Source: Prochlorococcus sp. AG-409-M05 (GTDB taxonomy: Bacteria; Cyanobacteriota; Cyanobacteriia; PCC-6307; Cyanobiaceae). Taken from it: a DNA stretch of 32,719 nucleotides. The notes beneath the pieces were generated by a model. It ran no database searches, had not been told where the DNA came from, and saw only the letters and a program-made list of their open reading frames with translations. The stretch covers positions 1 to 32,719 of the forward strand of contig QCKJ01000013.1 of the NCBI GenBank assembly GCA_003215435.1, in the 5' to 3' direction. Position 1 is the first letter of the stretch, and every line of letters starts with the position of its first letter. The position numbers were made by a program, and so were the translations under genes. Below are positions 22,802 through 31,645 of this stretch, piece after piece.

Positions 22802-24724
22802 ATGAGCCATCTTCCTGACCCATGTCTACCTACAGGTGTATGTGATGGCGCCTGGCAAAGGATACAAACAAGTCTTCCTTCTATCCCTGTAGAGAAGAAG
22901 AATGGGATGCAAATTGTTGTTGTAGGCGGAGGACTTTCTGGATCTTCTGCTGCGGCAACTCTTGCGGAACAAGGTTTTCACGTAAAGCTCATTACTTATC
23001 ACGATAGTCCTAGACGGGCTCATTCTGTTGCGGCACAAGGAGGGATTAATGCTGCGAAGTCAATCGAAGAAGATAACCTTGATGGGATAAATGAACTATT
23101 TAAAGACACTGTACGAGGAGGTGATTTTAGGGCAAGAGAAGCAACTTGTCGCCGTCTTGCAGAGATTAGTGGCTCAATCATCGATCAATGTGTTGCTCAA
23201 GGAGTCCCCTTCGCTAGAGAATATGAGGGGGTATTAGCGACACGTCGTTTTGGAGGTGCAGTTGTTAGTAGAACGTTTTATGCACGAGGACAAACTGGCC
23301 AGCAGCTACTTTATGGCGCTTACCAGGCACTAATGCGTCAGGTAGCTAATCAAAGAGTCGAACTTCTACCTCGTCGAGATGTTCTTGAATTGATTAAAGT
23401 CAACGGGGTGATTAGAGGAGTAGTTAGTCGAAACTTGCTTAGTGGCAAGCTTGAGGTTTTTAGAGCCCACGCTGTAATTTTGGCAACAGGAGGCTATAGC
23501 AATGTCTACTTCCTTTCTACAAATTCACTTAAATCAAATGCAACTGCGATTTGGAGGGCTCATAAACAAGGTGCATTTTTTGCTAACCCATCTTTTACTC
23601 AGATTCACCCCACCTGCATTCCATTGGGAGATAAATATCAGAGTAAGTTAACTTTAATGAGTGAGAGCTTGCGCAATGACGGAAGGATATGGCTCCCTAA
23701 GCAAATTAATGATAAACGTCATCCTTCGGACATACCTGAACTTCAGAGGGATTACTTTCTGGAACGGTTGTATCCAAGTTATGGGAATATGGTACCTAGA
23801 GATGTTGCATCTAGAAGGGCTAAAGAACTTTGCGACGCAGGATTTGGAGTTGGGGTTGATGGACGCTCAGTTTATTTAGATTTGCGGGATGCAATCCTGA
23901 GAAAAGGTCCTCAGGAGATTAAATCTAAATATGGCAACTTAATTGATATGTATGAGCGTATTGTTGGAGAAGACCCATTGGCAATGCCTATGCGTATTTA
24001 CCCTGCACCTCATTACACAATGGGTGGCTTATGGGTTGATTACCATTTAATGAGTACTCTCCCTGGATTATTTGTACTTGGAGAAGCGAATTGCACGGTT
24101 CATGGTGCTAATCGATTAGGGGCAAATGCCTTATTACAGTGCTTGGCTGATGGCTACTTTATTGCCCCGTCATCTGTAACCGCTTGGTTGGCAGGGCAGA
24201 CATTCTCGCCTTCCTCACAGGAGATCGACAATGCGTGTATAGAGGCCATGGCAAAGGCGCAAAAGAGGATAGACGACTTGGTCAAAGTGAAAGGTGGAAT
24301 TCCCGTTGATGACTTTCATCGCAAGCTTGGAAAAATAATGATTAACCGGTGTGGAATCATTAGAGATGAGAGAGGATTGCGATCAGGCCTTAAAGAAGTA
24401 AACGAGTTAAAAAATCAGTTTCATAATGAAGTTCGTGTTCCCTTCGAAGTTGATTGTCCAAACCCTGAATTGGAGAAAGCCATGAGAGTTGCTGATTTCC
24501 TTGAGCTAGCTCATCTAATGCTTTCTGATGCTCTTTCAAGAGAAGAATCTTGCGGGGCACATTTTCGTGAGGAATATCAAACAAAAGAAGGGGAGGCATT
24601 AAGAGATGACGAGAACTATTCACATATTGCTGTTTGGGAGTTTGTGCGAGGCGCAAGTTCAATTAAGCATGTAGAAGGTCTATCCTTTAGTGCCATTCAA
24701 CCAGACAAACGTAGTTATAGATGA
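22802..24724 (+). CDS. sdhA: succinate dehydrogenase flavoprotein subunit
   Basis: 640 aa, ATG 22802. It oxidises succinate to fumarate with covalently bound FAD. Seen: the dinucleotide fold VVVGGGLSGSSAA (about 36-48), the FAD-attaching His region RAHSVAAQGGINAA, the substrate loop IHPTCIP, the PAPHYTMGGLWVD catalytic/FAD region, and ANRLGANALLQCLADG near 430. The length of about 640 and the segment GVPFAREYEGVLATRRFGG place it with the longer Bacteroidetes/Chlorobi-like SdhA/FrdA group. It overlaps sdhB by 4 nt (ATGA), showing translational coupling. In oxygenic cyanobacteria it would feed the plastoquinone pool. Confidence 0.95.
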   Translation: MSHLPDPCLPTGVCDGAWQRIQTSLPSIPVEKKNGMQIVVVGGGLSGSSAAATLAEQGFHVKLITYHDSPRRAHSVAAQGGINAAKSIEEDNLDGINELFKDTVRGGDFRAREATCRRLAEISGSIIDQCVAQGVPFAREYEGVLATRRFGGAVVSRTFYARGQTGQQLLYGAYQALMRQVANQRVELLPRRDVLELIKVNGVIRGVVSRNLLSGKLEVFRAHAVILATGGYSNVYFLSTNSLKSNATAIWRAHKQGAFFANPSFTQIHPTCIPLGDKYQSKLTLMSESLRNDGRIWLPKQINDKRHPSDIPELQRDYFLERLYPSYGNMVPRDVASRRAKELCDAGFGVGVDGRSVYLDLRDAILRKGPQEIKSKYGNLIDMYERIVGEDPLAMPMRIYPAPHYTMGGLWVDYHLMSTLPGLFVLGEANCTVHGANRLGANALLQCLADGYFIAPSSVTAWLAGQTFSPSSQEIDNACIEAMAKAQKRIDDLVKVKGGIPVDDFHRKLGKIMINRCGIIRDERGLRSGLKEVNELKNQFHNEVRVPFEVDCPNPELEKAMRVADFLELAHLMLSDALSREESCGAHFREEYQTKEGEALRDDENYSHIAVWEFVRGASSIKHVEGLSFSAIQPDKRSYR

Positions 24725-25452
24725 CTAACAAGATCTCACTTGATCTACGTATTTGGCGTCAGGAATCAGTTTCTCAAGAAGGGGCTTATGTGGAGTATCG
24801 AATAGAAGATCTATCGACTAACTTGTCTTTATTAGAAGCTCTTGACAAGCTTAACGAAGAACTAGTTATGAATGGGGAGAGACCAATAAACTTTGACCAT
24901 GATTGTCGGGAAGGTATCTGTGGGAGTTGCGGCTTTCTTGTAAATGGACAACCTCATGGGCCAAAAGACGCAACTACTATTTGTCAACTGTATTTACGTA
25001 ATTTCAGGGATCAATCAACACTAACCCTTGAGCCATTGAGAGCCAAAGCCTTTCCACTAATTCAAGACCTTGTTGTAGATAGATCTTCTTTAGATAGATT
25101 GATTATATCTGGCGGCTTTTATTCTGTTGATACTGGTAGCGCCCCAGATGCAAATTCCTTTAAGGTTAGTCAAGATAATTCTTCTTCAGCATTTCAAACG
25201 GCAACTTGTATAGGATGTGGGGCTTGTATCGCAAGTTGCAGAAATGCTTCAGCAAGCCTATTCGTCGCCGCTAAACTTGCTCATTTGGGTCAGTTGCCTC
25301 AAGGACAGACCTTGAGATCAGAACGAGCGAAGCAAATGAAAAAGCAGATGGCAGCTGAGGAATTTGGGAGCTGTAGTAACAATCTTGATTGTGAAGCTAT
25401 TTGCCCGAAAGAGATTTCATCAAACTGGATAAGTTGGATGAATAGAGAATAA
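24721..25452 (+). CDS. sdhB: succinate dehydrogenase iron-sulfur subunit
   Basis: 243 aa, ATG 24721 overlapping the sdhA stop. It carries electrons from FAD to the membrane subunit. Cysteines for the [2Fe-2S] cluster are C62, C67, C70 (CREGICGSC) and C88. The second domain has C163, C166, C169 and C173 (CIGCGACIASC) and C218, C224 and C228 (CSNNLDCEAIC), enough for the usual [4Fe-4S] plus [3Fe-4S] pair. All expected ligands are present, so the complex should be functional. The gene ends in a compact GGGTGA/TCACCC hairpin. Confidence 0.95.
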   Translation: MTNKISLDLRIWRQESVSQEGAYVEYRIEDLSTNLSLLEALDKLNEELVMNGERPINFDHDCREGICGSCGFLVNGQPHGPKDATTICQLYLRNFRDQSTLTLEPLRAKAFPLIQDLVVDRSSLDRLIISGGFYSVDTGSAPDANSFKVSQDNSSSAFQTATCIGCGACIASCRNASASLFVAAKLAHLGQLPQGQTLRSERAKQMKKQMAAEEFGSCSNNLDCEAICPKEISSNWISWMNRE

Positions 25453-25455
25453 AGC

Positions 25456-25471
25456 GGGTGAGCATTCACCC
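25456..25471 (+). other. hairpin directly after the sdhB stop
   Basis: GGGTGA (25456-25461), loop GCAT, TCACCC (25466-25471), starting 4 nt after the sdhB stop. No T-run follows, so it more likely protects the 3' end of the mRNA than terminates transcription. Confidence 0.5.
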
Positions 25472-25559
25472 AATAGTTGTTGAATACCCCGTTCAAATCG
25501 TCTAGTTCTTGTTGACATAGCCGATCAGCAATGAGTTTTCTATTTCATTAACTTGTTTA

Positions 25560-25738
25560 GGTGTACAAATATTGCTGTCGTAGATATCTCCCATAATAAT
25601 TAAAGCAAGTAGCGAAGAGAGCTTCTAGGTTTGACTCTCTTCCGGAGACGTTTTCCTGTAAGGAAATGTATTATTTGTATTAATCCCACTCCTCTCACCA
25701 GTAGGAGTTAGTTGGATTAGTCACTTTAGTGGCTTTTT
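25560..25738 (+). ncRNA. candidate small RNA or structured 3' UTR with three hairpins
   Basis: The 334-nt gap 25453-25786 has no gene but three successive stem-loops: GAAGAGAG/CTCTCTTC (25614-25642), ACTCCT/AGGAGT (25688-25708) and a terminator AGTCAC-TTTA-GTGGCT followed by TTTTT (25719-25738). The chain ends just before the yjbQ-like gene. It could be an independent small RNA or the tail of the sdh transcript. The exact 5' end is not visible. Confidence 0.35.
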
Positions 25739-25786
25739 CGGAGGGTTTTTGGCAGTATTAGCTGTCTTTGAGAATAACAGAAGGCT

Positions 25787-26224
25787 ATGCCAAGTCATTT
25801 GCTGAAGATCAAAACATTAGATACTTTTTCTTTTCATTCAATTACTGAAAAGGTGCAGTCATTCATTAGGGATGGAAACATTAAAGAGGGCCTACTCGTG
25901 GTATCTGGGCAACATACAACTACTGCATTGATTGTTAATGAGATGGAAGAGCGCTTGCTTATGGATATAAAACGTTGGTTGTTCCACTTAGCACCTGCTG
26001 GTATTGGATATATGCATGATGATCTTCATCTACGTAAAAACATTCCGGCTGATGAACCCCGTAATGCTCATGCACACCTTCAGGCTCTCTTGTTAGGAAA
26101 CTCCGTTTCTATCCCAGTGGTTGATGGAAGGCTGGCTATAGGTAATTATCAAGACATTATTTTTGTTGAGTTAGATGGGCCTCGAGAAAGAAATGTAACT
26201 TTGACTTTATTAATTGGGGTTTGA
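25787..26224 (+). CDS. YjbQ/UPF0047-family protein
   Basis: 145 aa, ATG 25787 with GAAGG just upstream. The whole family signature is visible: SGQHTTTALIVNEMEERLL, YMHDDLHLRKNIPADEPRN, AHAHLQALLLGNSVSIPVVD, LAIGNYQDIIFVELDGPRER. Histidines (HTT, MHDD, AHAH) probably form a metal site. Members have been reported to have weak thiamine-phosphate synthase activity, hence the label secondary thiamine-phosphate synthase, but the physiological role is unsettled. Soluble, normal length. It stands alone after the terminator. Confidence 0.9.
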   Translation: MPSHLLKIKTLDTFSFHSITEKVQSFIRDGNIKEGLLVVSGQHTTTALIVNEMEERLLMDIKRWLFHLAPAGIGYMHDDLHLRKNIPADEPRNAHAHLQALLLGNSVSIPVVDGRLAIGNYQDIIFVELDGPRERNVTLTLLIGV

Positions 26225-26428
26225 AAATAATTTGTGAACCCTATGCAGGCTAAAGTTTCTTTATAACTCTTCCATTCTTTTCATGTTTATCTGGCAATGA
26301 TAGAGATATCTTATAGGTCTCTTCCTTAAATTAGTATAAGCTCAGATGATCATTATCTAACAGTTGATTGATGTAAATAATCTCTATTAAAGTTCTTTGA
26401 AAACTTCTTATTGATCAAACCCGGATTG

Positions 26429-27136
26429 CTATACGTTCAGAAATTGATCAACTATTGACTTGCTTAATCCACCTGTTTCTCCACTTGCAACAATACCTCC
26501 TCGCTGCATCGCATAGTAACGATCAGATTGTCGGACGAAGTGTAGGTGTTGCTCTACCAGTAATACGCCTATATCGGTTTCTCTAATGATCCGTTTTATT
26601 GCTAATTCGATATCCTTGATAATGTTTGGTTGAATACCTTCGGTTGGTTCATCGAGCAGAAGAAGTCTTGGTTCCCCCAGTAATGCTCGTGCAATAGCGA
26701 GTTGTTGTTGTTGACCGCCACTTAAATCACCTCCCTTTCTGGACAAAAATTTTTTTAAAACAGGGAATAATTCATAAATTATTGGGTCAATCTTTGAACT
26801 TCTTTTAAGTCCTCCTGGTAAGGCTTCCATCCCTAGGAGAAGATTTTCCTCAACAGTTAGATGAGCAATGATTTCACGACCTTGAGGGACATAAGCAATT
26901 CCTGACTGTGCTCTTTGATGGGGGGATCTTCTTACAATGGATTCACCATTTAAGAGCACTTCTCCACTTCGTGTGGGTAATAATCCAATTAGAGACTTAA
27001 GCAAAGTGGTCTTACCAACCCCATTTCGTCCTATTAGGCAAACCATCTCTCCAGAATCTACACTTATGTCTACACCTCTAAGAATATGACTCTCTCCATA
27101 GTAGGTGTTTAATTCATGAACTTCTAATAGAGTCAT
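26429..27136 (-). CDS. urtE: urea ABC transporter ATPase UrtE
   Basis: 235 aa, ATG 27136. One of the two ATPases powering urea uptake, of the LivF type. Walker A GRNGVGKTT (about 37-45), ABC signature LSGGQQQQLAIAR, Walker B LLLLDEPTEGIQ and the switch His (VEQHLHF) are all present. It overlaps urtD by 4 nt and ends the operon. The downstream gap to 26225 (204 nt) shows only a weak AAGTT/AACTT repeat and no sure terminator. Assigned as UrtE rather than LivF because the gene is last in a complete urtABCDE set beside urease genes. Confidence 0.93.
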   Translation of the reverse strand: MTLLEVHELNTYYGESHILRGVDISVDSGEMVCLIGRNGVGKTTLLKSLIGLLPTRSGEVLLNGESIVRRSPHQRAQSGIAYVPQGREIIAHLTVEENLLLGMEALPGGLKRSSKIDPIIYELFPVLKKFLSRKGGDLSGGQQQQLAIARALLGEPRLLLLDEPTEGIQPNIIKDIELAIKRIIRETDIGVLLVEQHLHFVRQSDRYYAMQRGGIVASGETGGLSKSIVDQFLNV

Positions 27137-27891
27137 TTTTCCACCTCATCATCTTGTTGGCCCAGATAAACGTCTATTACTTTTGGGTTGTGTTGAATAT
27201 CTTTCATCGAACCTTCACACAAAACATGACCCTGATGTAGAACAGTTACTTTACTGTCAAGGCGACGAATAAATTCCATGTCGTGATCTATGACCAAAAC
27301 CGTGTGATCACCTGAAAGAGACTTAAGAAGATCGGCAGTAAGCTCAGACTCTTCATCAGTAAGTCCTGCTACAGGTTCATCGACAAGTAAAAGGTCAGGG
27401 TCTTGACCAACAAGCATTGCAATTTCTAGCCATTGCTTCTGACCATGGGAGAGCAAGCCTGCCTCAATATTTACGCATGATTGAAGATTGATAATGCTAA
27501 TGAGATGGTCTATTTGATTTCGTTGACTTTCGGTTAATTTGTTAACTAATGTCGCCCAGGGCCTTTTGGGTTTGCTTACGGCAATAGTCAAATTCTCATA
27601 GACTGTTAGCTTTTGAAAAATACGTGGACTTTGGAATTTTCTCCCAATGCCCAGCCTTGCGATTCGGTGCTCTTTTATCCCAAGAAGTGATTTTCCTTTA
27701 AAGATTACTTCTCCTGAGGTTGGTTGAATCTTGCCAGTGATTACATCTAAAAAGGTTGTTTTTCCTGCACCATTTGGACCTATTACCGCTCTAAGCTCTC
27801 CAGGCTGGAGACTTAGATTCAGATCATTAAGGGCAAGAAACCCTTCAAAACACATAGAAATTTGACGTAGTTCAAGTAGAGGGTTTCTCAT
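27133..27891 (-). CDS. urtD: urea ABC transporter ATPase UrtD
   Basis: 252 aa, ATG 27891. The LivG-type ATPase partner of UrtE. Walker A GPNGAGKTT (about 38-46), signature LSHGQKQWLEIAM (the Ser-His-Gly-Gln form common in UrtD), Walker B LLLVDEPVAGLT and the switch VIDHDMEF are intact. It overlaps urtC and urtE by 4 nt each, so the ATPases are translationally coupled to the permease. Confidence 0.93.
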   Translation of the reverse strand: MRNPLLELRQISMCFEGFLALNDLNLSLQPGELRAVIGPNGAGKTTFLDVITGKIQPTSGEVIFKGKSLLGIKEHRIARLGIGRKFQSPRIFQKLTVYENLTIAVSKPKRPWATLVNKLTESQRNQIDHLISIINLQSCVNIEAGLLSHGQKQWLEIAMLVGQDPDLLLVDEPVAGLTDEESELTADLLKSLSGDHTVLVIDHDMEFIRRLDSKVTVLHQGHVLCEGSMKDIQHNPKVIDVYLGQQDDEVEK

Positions 27892-29015
27892 AAAATCACC
27901 TCATCTTTATCTTTTTCCTTAAGGCTTGGGTAAGTGGTTATAGGACGGGTTAGTCCTAGGCGAGCAAGTAAATTCCTAGGACCATTCCCTTGCAGCCAAC
28001 CCAATATTCCTTCAGGCAGGCATGTAACCACAAGGATGAATAAACCACCTTGTATAAACATCCAGCTAGCTGGTAAAACTTCGCTAACTAGACTCTTCGC
28101 ATAATTAATCATGACTGCTCCAAGGATTGCCCCAAGAAGGGTCCCTCGGCCTCCAACCGCTACCCATATAACCATCTCAATTGAAAATGGGACTGTCATG
28201 AATTGGGGAGATACAATTCCAGATTGAACGGTATAAAGAGCTCCAGAAACACCTGCTAATCCTCCTGCGATTGAAAACACAATTGTTTTAAAAAGGGTTG
28301 TGTTATAGCCGGTAAATCGAACACGTGGTTCATCATCTCGAATACCTATTAAGATCTTGCCAAAACGATCAGATACAACCCAACGAGTAAAAAACCACGC
28401 AAGAATAACTAACAGAGAAGTGATCCAGAAAAAAATACTTTGCATTGAATCAGATCCAACCATTTGCCCAAAAAGCTTTGTTACATCTGTTTTTAGACCA
28501 TTAGTCCCATTGATCAGTCTCTGTTGACCATTAAAGAAATTGAAGAAGACTAATAGAGCTGCTTGGGTAAGAATTGAAAAATAAACACCTTTAATGCGGT
28601 TTCGAAAAACTAAAAAACCAAGAATCCCTGCTACCAATGATGGGATTAACCATATAGCTAAAAGTGTAAAAATTGGGGATTTAAAAGGCTCCCAAAAGAA
28701 AGGCAAGTTTTGAACGCCATAGAGTCCGAAAAATTCAGGTATTCCATTGGGGAATCCAGCAGCACTATTTAACTGCAGAAACATTGCAGCGCAATAGCCT
28801 CCTAATGCAAAGAAAATTCCCTGTCCGAGACTTAGAAGACCTGTAAAACCCCAAATCAGATCAACTCCAAGTGCAACAATTGCAAGGGATAGATAACGAC
28901 CAAGCAAGTTGAGACGAAAGCTCGGCAGTAAAGAAGGAGCTGCAATTATGGTTGCGATAATTACAATCCAGATTAATAAGGTGAATAACCTTTTATTTTT
29001 AAAATTGTTTCCCAT
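27888..29015 (-). CDS. urtC: urea ABC transporter permease UrtC
   Basis: 375 aa, ATG 29015. LivM-type inner-membrane permease with about 9-10 hydrophobic helices. Recognisable pieces are LLSLGQGIFFALGGYCAAMF near residue 60, the cytoplasmic coupling loop GIRDDEPRVRFTGYNTTLFK and GVSGALYTVQSGIVSPQFM. It forms the channel together with UrtB, whose stop lies 3 nt upstream. The C-terminal tail is polar and charged (SLKEKDKDEVIL). Confidence 0.93.
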   Translation of the reverse strand: MGNNFKNKRLFTLLIWIVIIATIIAAPSLLPSFRLNLLGRYLSLAIVALGVDLIWGFTGLLSLGQGIFFALGGYCAAMFLQLNSAAGFPNGIPEFFGLYGVQNLPFFWEPFKSPIFTLLAIWLIPSLVAGILGFLVFRNRIKGVYFSILTQAALLVFFNFFNGQQRLINGTNGLKTDVTKLFGQMVGSDSMQSIFFWITSLLVILAWFFTRWVVSDRFGKILIGIRDDEPRVRFTGYNTTLFKTIVFSIAGGLAGVSGALYTVQSGIVSPQFMTVPFSIEMVIWVAVGGRGTLLGAILGAVMINYAKSLVSEVLPASWMFIQGGLFILVVTCLPEGILGWLQGNGPRNLLARLGLTRPITTYPSLKEKDKDEVIL

Positions 29016-29018
29016 TCT

Positions 29019-30173
29019 TTAGTTCTCCACCATTCGTCCTTTCTGTGGAAATAATCCCGAGGGCCTAAATTGAAGGAAAACCACAATTAATGCAAAAATT
29101 AAAACCCTCGCCATACTCGTAGTAGCGAAGAAATCGACTGTTGATGCTAATGGCGTAGGCATGTCAGGCCATATTGAAATTAATCGACCAGCTCCAATGA
29201 GATCTGTCATGATCCCGATTGAAAACGATGCAATAATTGTTCCAAGCAAATTGCCAACACCTCCAAGAACAACGACCATAAAGCAACCCACAATGTAACT
29301 TCCACCAACATTTGGACCAACTGATCCAAGGAGTGAAACAGCTACTCCTGCCACTCCAGCAAGTCCTGAGCCAATGCCGAAAGTAAGTACATCAACTTTG
29401 TTAGTAGCTATTCCAAGACATTCACTCATCTCTCGGTTTTGAGTTACAGCTCTTATCCGCATTCCCCAGACGCTTTGATTAAGGAACCAGGTAACTGAAA
29501 AGACAGAAATTATTGTGATGATGATAATTACTAGGCGTGTCACAGGAAAAGTGATCCCTAGAAAATCAAATCCTCCACGCATCCACATTGGGGCTGTTAC
29601 ATCGACGTTCCTAGCACTAGCCCGCCCTATTCGACTTATGGATGTTGCTAACCAATTAGCAGAAAGCAATCCAAATAAAACAGATATTCCCCAAACTCCT
29701 GCCTTTACAACATAAGCTCGGCTATGGTGATGGACCTTTTTGGGAATAATTAGCGGAAGAATTAGACCAATCAAAATTGTAATTATAAATCCGCTTGCAT
29801 AAGCTAAAGGTACGCTTCGAACAAATTGTTGGAGGATAAGACTTACACCCCATGTTGCAAGCAATGTTTCTAGAGGATTCCCATAAAGCCTTCTAATTAT
29901 TGAACGTTCTAAAAGTATCCCAACAATTCCTGCCACTAAAAAAGCAACGATTAACGATACGATCACGTAGCAATTATAAAAAGGTTGAAGTAGAGGCGTT
30001 TTAAAAACTAGCTGAGTCACATAAGTTGAATATGCTCCCAGCATCATTAGCTCTCCATGGGCAAGGTTAATTACGCCCATCAACCCAAAAACAATTGCTA
30101 GACCAAGGGCAGCTATTAGTAATACAGATCCAATAGCTACTCCATTAAAAAGACTTTCAAGAATTAGCTGCAC
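29019..30173 (-). CDS. urtB: urea ABC transporter permease UrtB
   Basis: 384 aa, GTG 30173. LivH-type permease: the start MQLILESLFNGVAIGSVLLI, the motif GVINLAHGELMMLGAYSTYV, the coupling region VTQNREMSECLGIATNKVDV, and GVGNLLGTIIASFSIG near the end. It is longer than LivH because of an insertion around residues 140-200 (VHHHSRAYVVKAGVWGIS and following), as is usual for UrtB. It is separated from urtA by 95 nt containing a strong hairpin, so it can be expressed at a lower level than the binding protein. Confidence 0.93.
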   Translation of the reverse strand: MQLILESLFNGVAIGSVLLIAALGLAIVFGLMGVINLAHGELMMLGAYSTYVTQLVFKTPLLQPFYNCYVIVSLIVAFLVAGIVGILLERSIIRRLYGNPLETLLATWGVSLILQQFVRSVPLAYASGFIITILIGLILPLIIPKKVHHHSRAYVVKAGVWGISVLFGLLSANWLATSISRIGRASARNVDVTAPMWMRGGFDFLGITFPVTRLVIIIITIISVFSVTWFLNQSVWGMRIRAVTQNREMSECLGIATNKVDVLTFGIGSGLAGVAGVAVSLLGSVGPNVGGSYIVGCFMVVVLGGVGNLLGTIIASFSIGIMTDLIGAGRLISIWPDMPTPLASTVDFFATTSMARVLIFALIVVFLQFRPSGLFPQKGRMVEN

Positions 30174-30206
30174 TATGGAAAGACTCTGATTAGTGAAGGA
30201 AAATCA

Positions 30207-30240
30207 GGAGGAGATATTAATCAAGATAGATATCTCCTCC
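30207..30240 (-). other. strong hairpin between urtA and urtB
   Basis: GGAGGAGATAT (30207-30217) and ATATCTCCTCC (30230-30240), a perfect 11-bp stem with a 12-nt loop, lies 28 nt after the urtA stop. On the minus-strand transcript it is followed only by a short TGATTTTCC, so it should act as a partial terminator or mRNA stabiliser. That would leave more urtA than urtBCDE message, as needed for a binding protein in excess. Confidence 0.75.
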
Positions 30241-30268
30241 ATTTAGAGAGAGGTTTCGCTAGATCATT

Positions 30269-31558
30269 TTAGAAGCGATATCTTTCACCTTTACTGTTGT
30301 CAGTCCAGTCACATGCATAACCTTTAGAGCTTGGCTCAAACTGGTTCCAGGCTTGAGGTTGTACCGGGCCATCTGTTGATTCAAGAATCCTGAATTGCCC
30401 ACTAGAAGTGATTTGACCAATGCGTACAGTCTGGGAAAGGTGGTGATTAGGCATTACTTCAACAGGACCTTGCGGGGCATCGAATTTGATACCTACCAGA
30501 GCTTCCCGAACAGAATTGTCATCAAAAGTTCCTGCTTTTTCTACGGCTGCTTTCCACAAGTAGACCATGTTGTAGGCAGACTCCTGAGGATCGGCAACAA
30601 CTCTGTCGCTTCCCCACCTTCTCTTGAAGTTGTTTGCAAACTTTCTTGAAGCATCAGTGTTAATGGACATCATGTAGTTCCAGGCCCCGTAATGCCCGGA
30701 CAAGAATTCTGGTCCAATAGTGCTTATCTCTTCTTCCGCAATCGAGTAACTCATTACGTAATAGCCATTGCCAGGTGTTATCCCTACATCTTGTATCTGC
30801 TTAAAGAAAGCAACGTTTTGATCTCCGTTAAGTGTGTTGATGATGACACCACCGTTAGGAAGAGCCTTTTTGATTTTGGCAATAATTGGTGCTACCTCTG
30901 TATTCCCTAGAGGCAGATAGTCTTCTCCAACCACTGTTCCACCTAGAGATTTAACTTGCTCTTTAGTGATGGTGTTTGAAGTACGTGGAAAGACATAATC
31001 AGAACCTACAAGAAAGAAAGGCTTCCCAGCCGCTGGGGATCGCTTAAACATGAACTCAGTAGCTGGTTCAGATTGTTGGTTGGGAGTAGCTCCTGTATAG
31101 AAAATGTTATTGGAGCACTCTTGCCCTTCGTATTGAATTGGGTAGTAGAGGAAAGCATCTCTAGATTCATATACCGGAAGCATTGCTTTACGGCTAGCTG
31201 ATGTCCAGCCCCCAAACACAACAGGTACATTGTCTTGAGTAATTAGCTTTTTTGATTTCTCGGCGAATGTTGGCCAATCAGAGGCTCCATCTTCAACGAT
31301 GTATTTGATTTCATATTTTTTGCCACCTACCTTTATCCCTCCCGCAGCATTGATTTCCTCGATAGCCATTTTTTCAGTATCAACCAAGGTTGATTCAGAA
31401 ATGGCCATGGTTCCACTTAAAGAATGGAGGATTCCAACAGTTACTTCTGCATCGCAATCAGAACAACCGGAAGTTTGATTTCCTCCACCACATCCTGTGA
31501 TTGATGCTCCTAGAGCAATGGAACTTAATCCGATAACAAAACGCTTGGTCAAAGTCAT
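30269..31558 (-). CDS. urtA: urea ABC transporter substrate-binding lipoprotein UrtA
   Basis: 429 aa, ATG 31558. A periplasmic binding protein that captures urea. The N-terminal signal ends in the lipobox SITGC (Cys23), so it should be lipid-anchored. A Gly/Cys-rich linker (GGGNQTSGCSDCDAE) follows, then the type I periplasmic binding fold: VTVGILHSLSGTMAISESTL, VFGGWTSASRKAMLPVYE, FYTGATPNQQSEPA, ADPQESAYNMVYLWK. These match urea/short-chain-amide binding proteins better than branched-chain amino-acid ones. It is the first gene of the urt operon, with a candidate NtcA promoter upstream. Confidence 0.95.
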   Translation of the reverse strand: MTLTKRFVIGLSSIALGASITGCGGGNQTSGCSDCDAEVTVGILHSLSGTMAISESTLVDTEKMAIEEINAAGGIKVGGKKYEIKYIVEDGASDWPTFAEKSKKLITQDNVPVVFGGWTSASRKAMLPVYESRDAFLYYPIQYEGQECSNNIFYTGATPNQQSEPATEFMFKRSPAAGKPFFLVGSDYVFPRTSNTITKEQVKSLGGTVVGEDYLPLGNTEVAPIIAKIKKALPNGGVIINTLNGDQNVAFFKQIQDVGITPGNGYYVMSYSIAEEEISTIGPEFLSGHYGAWNYMMSINTDASRKFANNFKRRWGSDRVVADPQESAYNMVYLWKAAVEKAGTFDDNSVREALVGIKFDAPQGPVEVMPNHHLSQTVRIGQITSSGQFRILESTDGPVQPQAWNQFEPSSKGYACDWTDNSKGERYRF

Positions 31559-31602
31559 AGTCCTAACTACCCAGAATGAAGAATCTTTGATTACGGCGAA
31601 TG

Positions 31603-31645
31603 AACCTAATAGCCAACAACAAGAGCTTTTTGTATCAAAACGAAC
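31603..31645 (-). promoter_or_regulatory. candidate NtcA-activated promoter of urtA
   Basis: On the minus strand GTT-N8-TAC occupies 31645-31632, one base off the NtcA consensus GTA-N8-TAC. TAGGTT (31608-31603) follows 23 nt later and fits the TA-N3-T -10 box at the 22-24 nt spacing typical of NtcA-dependent promoters. It lies 45 nt before the urtA start. NtcA is the global nitrogen regulator of cyanobacteria and is known to activate urt genes. Confidence 0.55.

Noticed and set aside
22826-23879. Frames in other phases within sdhA
   Set aside because: sdhA is unambiguous across this span.
25684-25738. Identification as Yfr1 small RNA
   Set aside because: The conserved ACUCCUCACAC core is not matched exactly and the similar stretch is base-paired. 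The usual neighbouring genes are absent.
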